This document shows, in pieces, positions 61,101-64,000 of a stretch of DNA of 64,000 nucleotides (within the stretch, counting starts at the first letter, position 1; every line of letters starts with the position of its first letter). This DNA is from Blattamonas nauphoetae (taxonomy: Eukaryota > Preaxostyla > Oxymonadida), in assembly GCA_033064195.1 (NCBI GenBank), contig JARBJD010000197.1:1-64000 (forward strand), in the 5' to 3' direction. Under the pieces are notes generated by a model. That model was not told where the DNA came from, did not search any database, and worked only from the letters and a program-made list of their open reading frames with translations. The position numbers and the translations under genes were made by a program.

Positions 61101-64000
61101 GCATCATTAAATGGAAGATTGTTGGTTGAGAAAAGACTTGTGTCGATGTGTCTGTCAGCACAATCGACAAAATCAGCGTAAAGTGGTTTTCCAATTGTGA
61201 GAGATGCAGAGTACGCTTTCGACTGTCGCAAGAGGATTGGCTGGCCAGCGTCTTCCTCGCTTGTGATTGTGTTTGGTTCACACTTCCCCACACAGCGTCG
61301 AATGAGGAAAAAGATGGATTCAACCGTATCGATGGGAGTGTCGGTTTTGAGGAGGGCGAGAAGTTGAACAACGTTTGAAACAACCGCATCTGTGAGTCGC
61401 GGGCTCAATTTCAAATAAAACGCCAGAATTGCGAACGGTGGGACATCAAATTTGTCTTTCTGGGATTGGCCACAGATTTGGATGATGTGTGTGACAGTTG
61501 TGGGGATGAGATCAGCGTTAGTGAGGGCGAGTGACCCTGACTGAATCCCATCGTCGATTGAGACAAGCACGCCGAGAATGATGGGAAGGATGATTGGGAT
61601 GGCAATGCTGGACTGTTTCATGCGACGGAGCAGAGTGGAGAGCCAGAGAGTGAGACAGATGGGGGTATTTCGGCAGGACAGGAAGATCCAGGTCGGGAAG
61701 AGACGAGTGAAACGGCAGAAGGGTAAGAATTGTTCCAGAGTTGGAAGGAGGAGGAGCGGATGGAGTCCGTTCTCGGGCACTGCGAAGGGTGTGTCGTCAC
61801 TTTCTTCTTGTCCCTCCTGTTTTCTCCAAGTTCTCATCGATTCCTCGAAGAACTCACGGGGGAGATGGAACACACTGTGCTTAGTAACAATCTTCTCGCA
61901 ATGATCCATAATCATTGCATGCCATTCAGCTGCCAAGTTGTTCAGCACAATCTTCGAACACATCAAACCAGCATTCGCAATGAATTTGGTGAGTTCACCT
62001 TTGTTTGTGTCGACGAGGAGTGATTCTGTGCTGCGGGCGTTCCTCGCTGCGTATTTAGCTTTCCAATGGTCGTTCTTGTTTGGGAGCAGATCGACAAGGC
62101 GAGGTATGAACTGGAGGTGGATGAGGATGAGTTTGGTGGGTGGGGAGAGTCTGGCGAGTTCGGTGAGGAAGTTGATGACGTCGATGATGGAACCAGCCGC
62201 CTGGAGGAGTTCGGGAAGTTTCTCCAGAACGAGGAGGATGAATTCAGTGAGGAGGGAGAGGGATGACACAGCAATCTTGTTGTCTTCCTTCGAACCCACC
62301 AATCCTCCAAGCACCGTCTCCAAGACAACTGCACACGACGTCAGACACATTCTCAAAAATGCCTGTCTCCAATCAGGATGTGATCGGAACATGAACTTGT
62401 CAAACATGATCATATGATCATCAACAGTCCCGGAGATCAGCTGAGACCGATTTGAAGCGAGTTCATCCACCATCATCAACAGAAACTGATGTGCGCTGTT
62501 CGGGTACGACATGAAGAAATTCTCCAGCAGCGCTATGTGCGACAGGAACTGTTCGGTTGGGATTTGTGACGAGTTGAGCACCATCTGCAGGTGGATTGAT
62601 GTGATGGCGAGAGGCGAGGTGTCGAGAGAGGTTGGAATTGTTGGGAATGTGTTGAGTTCGTGCGCGCTGATCGAACTGACGAGAGAGTGGAAGTGTGGGG
62701 TGTTGAAGAGGGCATGTTTTGTGATGTAGGCGTTTGATTCTTGAATATTCGAGAGAAGAAACGGCGGGACGAGGTGTTTCTCTTCTTCTGGTGTCGGAAG
62801 TTGGGTGAGAGAGAAGTGGCGGACGGGAGCTGGTTCATCTTTCACCATCTCTTTCTCTTCTTCTGCCTTCTTTTCCTCATTCTGCTTAATCACTTCTCCT
62901 TTCTCCTTCTTCTGCCTCTCCTCCTCTTCGATAATGAAATCCGGTGTGTTTTCCCACTCATCCTTCTTCGTCTTTCTTTGATAGATCAAAAGATACGCCG
63001 AATAATCCTTCTGAATCCTCATTCTTTTCAATCCCGCCCTTCCCCCTCCCACATCCTCATCAAATCGATCCTTCCCAAAACAGAAATCTCGCAGACTCTT
63101 CTCTGGGAACGGCTTAACTTGTCTGTCGTTGAACTCGAACCATTGCGATGTCTTCGCAGGAGCGGACTCGTCACGAATCAAGCTCAAATAATGCCCCTTC
63201 CCAGCAGTCCCGATGTGGATCACAACGCCTGTCAGATGATACAGCGCGTTCTCGTTCTTTGTCTGGTTCCCGATGATCCTTTCTTGTTTCTGTTCCATTT
63301 GGGTTTTGATCTTGTTGAACAGACTCTTCCCGTCAAGTCCAGCTTCTGTTTCGTCATACGATTCTTGAAGAAACTGAGACAAGTCAAGTTCTCCAATCGG
63401 AAACTCGAAATAATCATTCAGCTTTGTGTCTTCGTTTGTGTCGTAGTTGTGTTCAAACCGTTTCAGATGAACAATCAGAGTGTTGGGAAGATTCTTCAGA
63501 AGCGCTCGACGGTACGCCAATCCCTTCTGTCCACAAGTTGAGCACGTGTACCCCCCCTCACCGCTCCCGATCGCCTCCGCCTCGGTCGACACAGCCAGTG
63601 CGTTGATCAGCGACGTCTCTTTCACATCCACTGACAGCATGTTGAATGGCTGCTCGGTCGTCGACACGTGGCCACAATCACAGATGATCTTCTGACAGTA
63701 ACATCCGTAGAAATACCGTTTGACGGCGTTTTGTTGATTCTGCATGGCGAGGACCGTCTCCACACGATCAAAAACACTCGTCAGGAACTCCATCGCATCC
63801 TCCTGACGATGTGGGTTGACAGCTTGGCCTTCTCGTTTGAAGTGGGACGTGAATTCGTTTGTGTTGATGAACGACAGACGAGATTCTTGCATTTCAGAGA
63901 ATAATTTCTGGAGAGCGAGCCAGAATTCCACAGCTTCGTTCTCTCTTTGTCGTCTGGCGACAACATTGCGAGGGGGAGGCTTGGAGGCGTCTGATTCATC
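58109..64000 (-). CDS. USP-type deubiquitinase, large, 5' end outside window
   Basis: The frame is open from 58109 to the right edge without a stop, so the gene begins beyond 64000. The visible 1,960 or so residues start inside the catalytic domain. From the Met at 63931 they show QEDAMEFL (43-50), paired CDC/CSTC zinc-type cysteines (85-133), LIVHLKRFEHN (152), the histidine box GKGHYLSLI (245-251), and WFEFND (264-269). The catalytic Cys box lies outside. A Glu/Lys-rich linker and about 1,500 residues of helical, HEAT-like sequence follow, as in the USP9X/USP34 group. It would remove ubiquitin from protein substrates. The ending is acidic (RSSDEEEDD). The 114 bases before the PUF gene start are its only downstream spacer. 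Confidence 0.85.
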   Translation of the reverse strand, partial: DESDASKPPPRNVVARRQRENEAVEFWLALQKLFSEMQESRLSFINTNEFTSHFKREGQAVNPHRQEDAMEFLTSVFDRVETVLAMQNQQNAVKRYFYGCYCQKIICDCGHVSTTEQPFNMLSVDVKETSLINALAVSTEAEAIGSGEGGYTCSTCGQKGLAYRRALLKNLPNTLIVHLKRFEHNYDTNEDTKLNDYFEFPIGELDLSQFLQESYDETEAGLDGKSLFNKIKTQMEQKQERIIGNQTKNENALYHLTGVVIHIGTAGKGHYLSLIRDESAPAKTSQWFEFNDRQVKPFPEKSLRDFCFGKDRFDEDVGGGRAGLKRMRIQKDYSAYLLIYQRKTKKDEWENTPDFIIEEEERQKKEKGEVIKQNEEKKAEEEKEMVKDEPAPVRHFSLTQLPTPEEEKHLVPPFLLSNIQESNAYITKHALFNTPHFHSLVSSISAHELNTFPTIPTSLDTSPLAITSIHLQMVLNSSQIPTEQFLSHIALLENFFMSYPNSAHQFLLMMVDELASNRSQLISGTVDDHMIMFDKFMFRSHPDWRQAFLRMCLTSCAVVLETVLGGLVGSKEDNKIAVSSLSLLTEFILLVLEKLPELLQAAGSIIDVINFLTELARLSPPTKLILIHLQFIPRLVDLLPNKNDHWKAKYAARNARSTESLLVDTNKGELTKFIANAGLMCSKIVLNNLAAEWHAMIMDHCEKIVTKHSVFHLPREFFEESMRTWRKQEGQEESDDTPFAVPENGLHPLLLLPTLEQFLPFCRFTRLFPTWIFLSCRNTPICLTLWLSTLLRRMKQSSIAIPIILPIILGVLVSIDDGIQSGSLALTNADLIPTTVTHIIQICGQSQKDKFDVPPFAILAFYLKLSPRLTDAVVSNVVQLLALLKTDTPIDTVESIFFLIRRCVGKCEPNTITSEEDAGQPILLRQSKAYSASLTIGKPLYADFVDCADRHIDTSLFSTNNLPFNDAAAFVVAARGWTVNSSEQPKNEGQRGPIFERQPLVQTQFNRQVTPSNFASLTSLTIPFTPFSPFYSEIFDQWRKSDETKVTVAGHFVSNERLNTVFGQRMYEEHNFEPAFVTVVNSAERLRQSRMMTNKEPVSELKCFNNAGIGDEATHESGQADFPKYLQVVKSAFIPFLASLPQRKNIVLEEKNGLEEFISSHGAFVFFNMLSYFVSERSEPEVSECWTLVVEQLPVLVECLTVARANTKSTGSVITLISLLALFSSLFGRDPTLLSQFGFGEERGETYDGMMFVELESLLEYKPITTIHKSIWVLSLSFLYFFSSNPKAVEEILKYPHFLPLFLKHIIDSSLSTCDCTRHIMQLLIADNPQLMNFFFDRIVKELSSAPVHQHLLPVLFPFLFVSDLPVGLRNYQSNHRAVCKLPTPIEATGQTYLEDLVNRHRTVDEDVRQARAALCTRLFREKQFILLKIMEQSIQLAESETMKEFWDSRSSVCNAWMHLDVILSFFEDVYPSLSTSDKTNLLPTQTFDLMWRDLQAYSSLGMPHPIRIVAHRTILASLKNGYFLRSAMRDLANGLNWSIGMEYSEVGNTKPRDVQQKVSIAPLYSAFSMEQNHNRNELSTADVGLTILVSRVPTPTQATMKQGRAGRFLDGFLVDQSVRIDSYSKDSQPVYPPLRPPPTIPKSVFPARHYPDRKGISFHRSTLLALSNSIIEIIQTIFTKLQERDYIVEMDNSDDHPYKQHKNKHIWGLWKAAASFLTFTNQYPVEQLGYTFPITDMQRLPLSNSETLARALLSSTGIVSSYVARNVFDLLIRLQYPSLHFEIPSELPVDIIHQLAEEGNRHQNYPKIVERTIFHILSDFDRMYNIRKEINESSPTHSVDLRDIKSQTIFTQRVLVLFDEMNQNQPNPHLHEPQIVDTDTLTLYVMEVMIEDLKAAQILLAPKVPIFDDKDTIELIEKVSTMLELWDPVDEDMTIDRRLYLEVQNCLDAIQEYRSSDEEEDD

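Overview
This window looks like nuclear DNA of an intron-bearing, gene-dense protist. Host genes have very short GT..AG introns (32-42 nt is common) and standard stop codons. They include very large beta-helix surface proteins with a cytoplasmic kinase-like tail, a PUF protein, a USP deubiquitinase, a RING ligase and 5'-nucleotidase-like phosphatases. From memory, this mix fits an anaerobic metamonad, most likely an oxymonad such as Blattamonas. That assignment is inference; no rRNA or other marker is present.

Layout. (1) 1-7190: an AT-rich, capsid-bearing virus-like element, Polinton-like at best guess and partly broken. It holds two related capsid-like proteins, several small virion-type proteins and a fibre-like gene on the other strand. 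Each gene is preceded by a TATTTTTTATTTTT-type box. (2) 7434-9390: a tandem array whose last units are exactly 139 bp apart, each holding an imperfect inverted repeat. A 482-bp MITE with 23-bp inverted ends and a perfect 8-bp target duplication sits inside it and carries a tRNA-like A box and B box. (3) 10878-32985: a giant inverted duplication with arms of about 10.5 kb. Each arm has one gene of about 3,200 residues, tail to tail, and a 1.2-kb centre holds a small MRH-lectin-like gene. A mirrored RING-gene fragment at 10711-10841 suggests the arms once reached further. (4) 33345-46647: a lineage-type hypothetical gene, a multi-pass RING protein with a 226-residue insertion inside its zinc site, a coiled-coil gene cut by one TGA, a beta-helix gene with two homopolymer frameshifts, and a metallophosphatase. 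(5) 46745-52797: a second inverted duplication, each arm with a protein kinase that reads into an RNF216/RBR-like ubiquitin-ligase region. (6) 52464-64000: a proline-rich protein, a second member of the hypothetical family, a PUF RNA-binding protein, and a USP enzyme that runs off the window.

Two themes recur. One is inverted duplication followed by unequal decay and patchy divergence of the copies. The other is ubiquitin and kinase signalling genes: RING, RBR, USP, a kinase, and kinase-tailed surface receptors.
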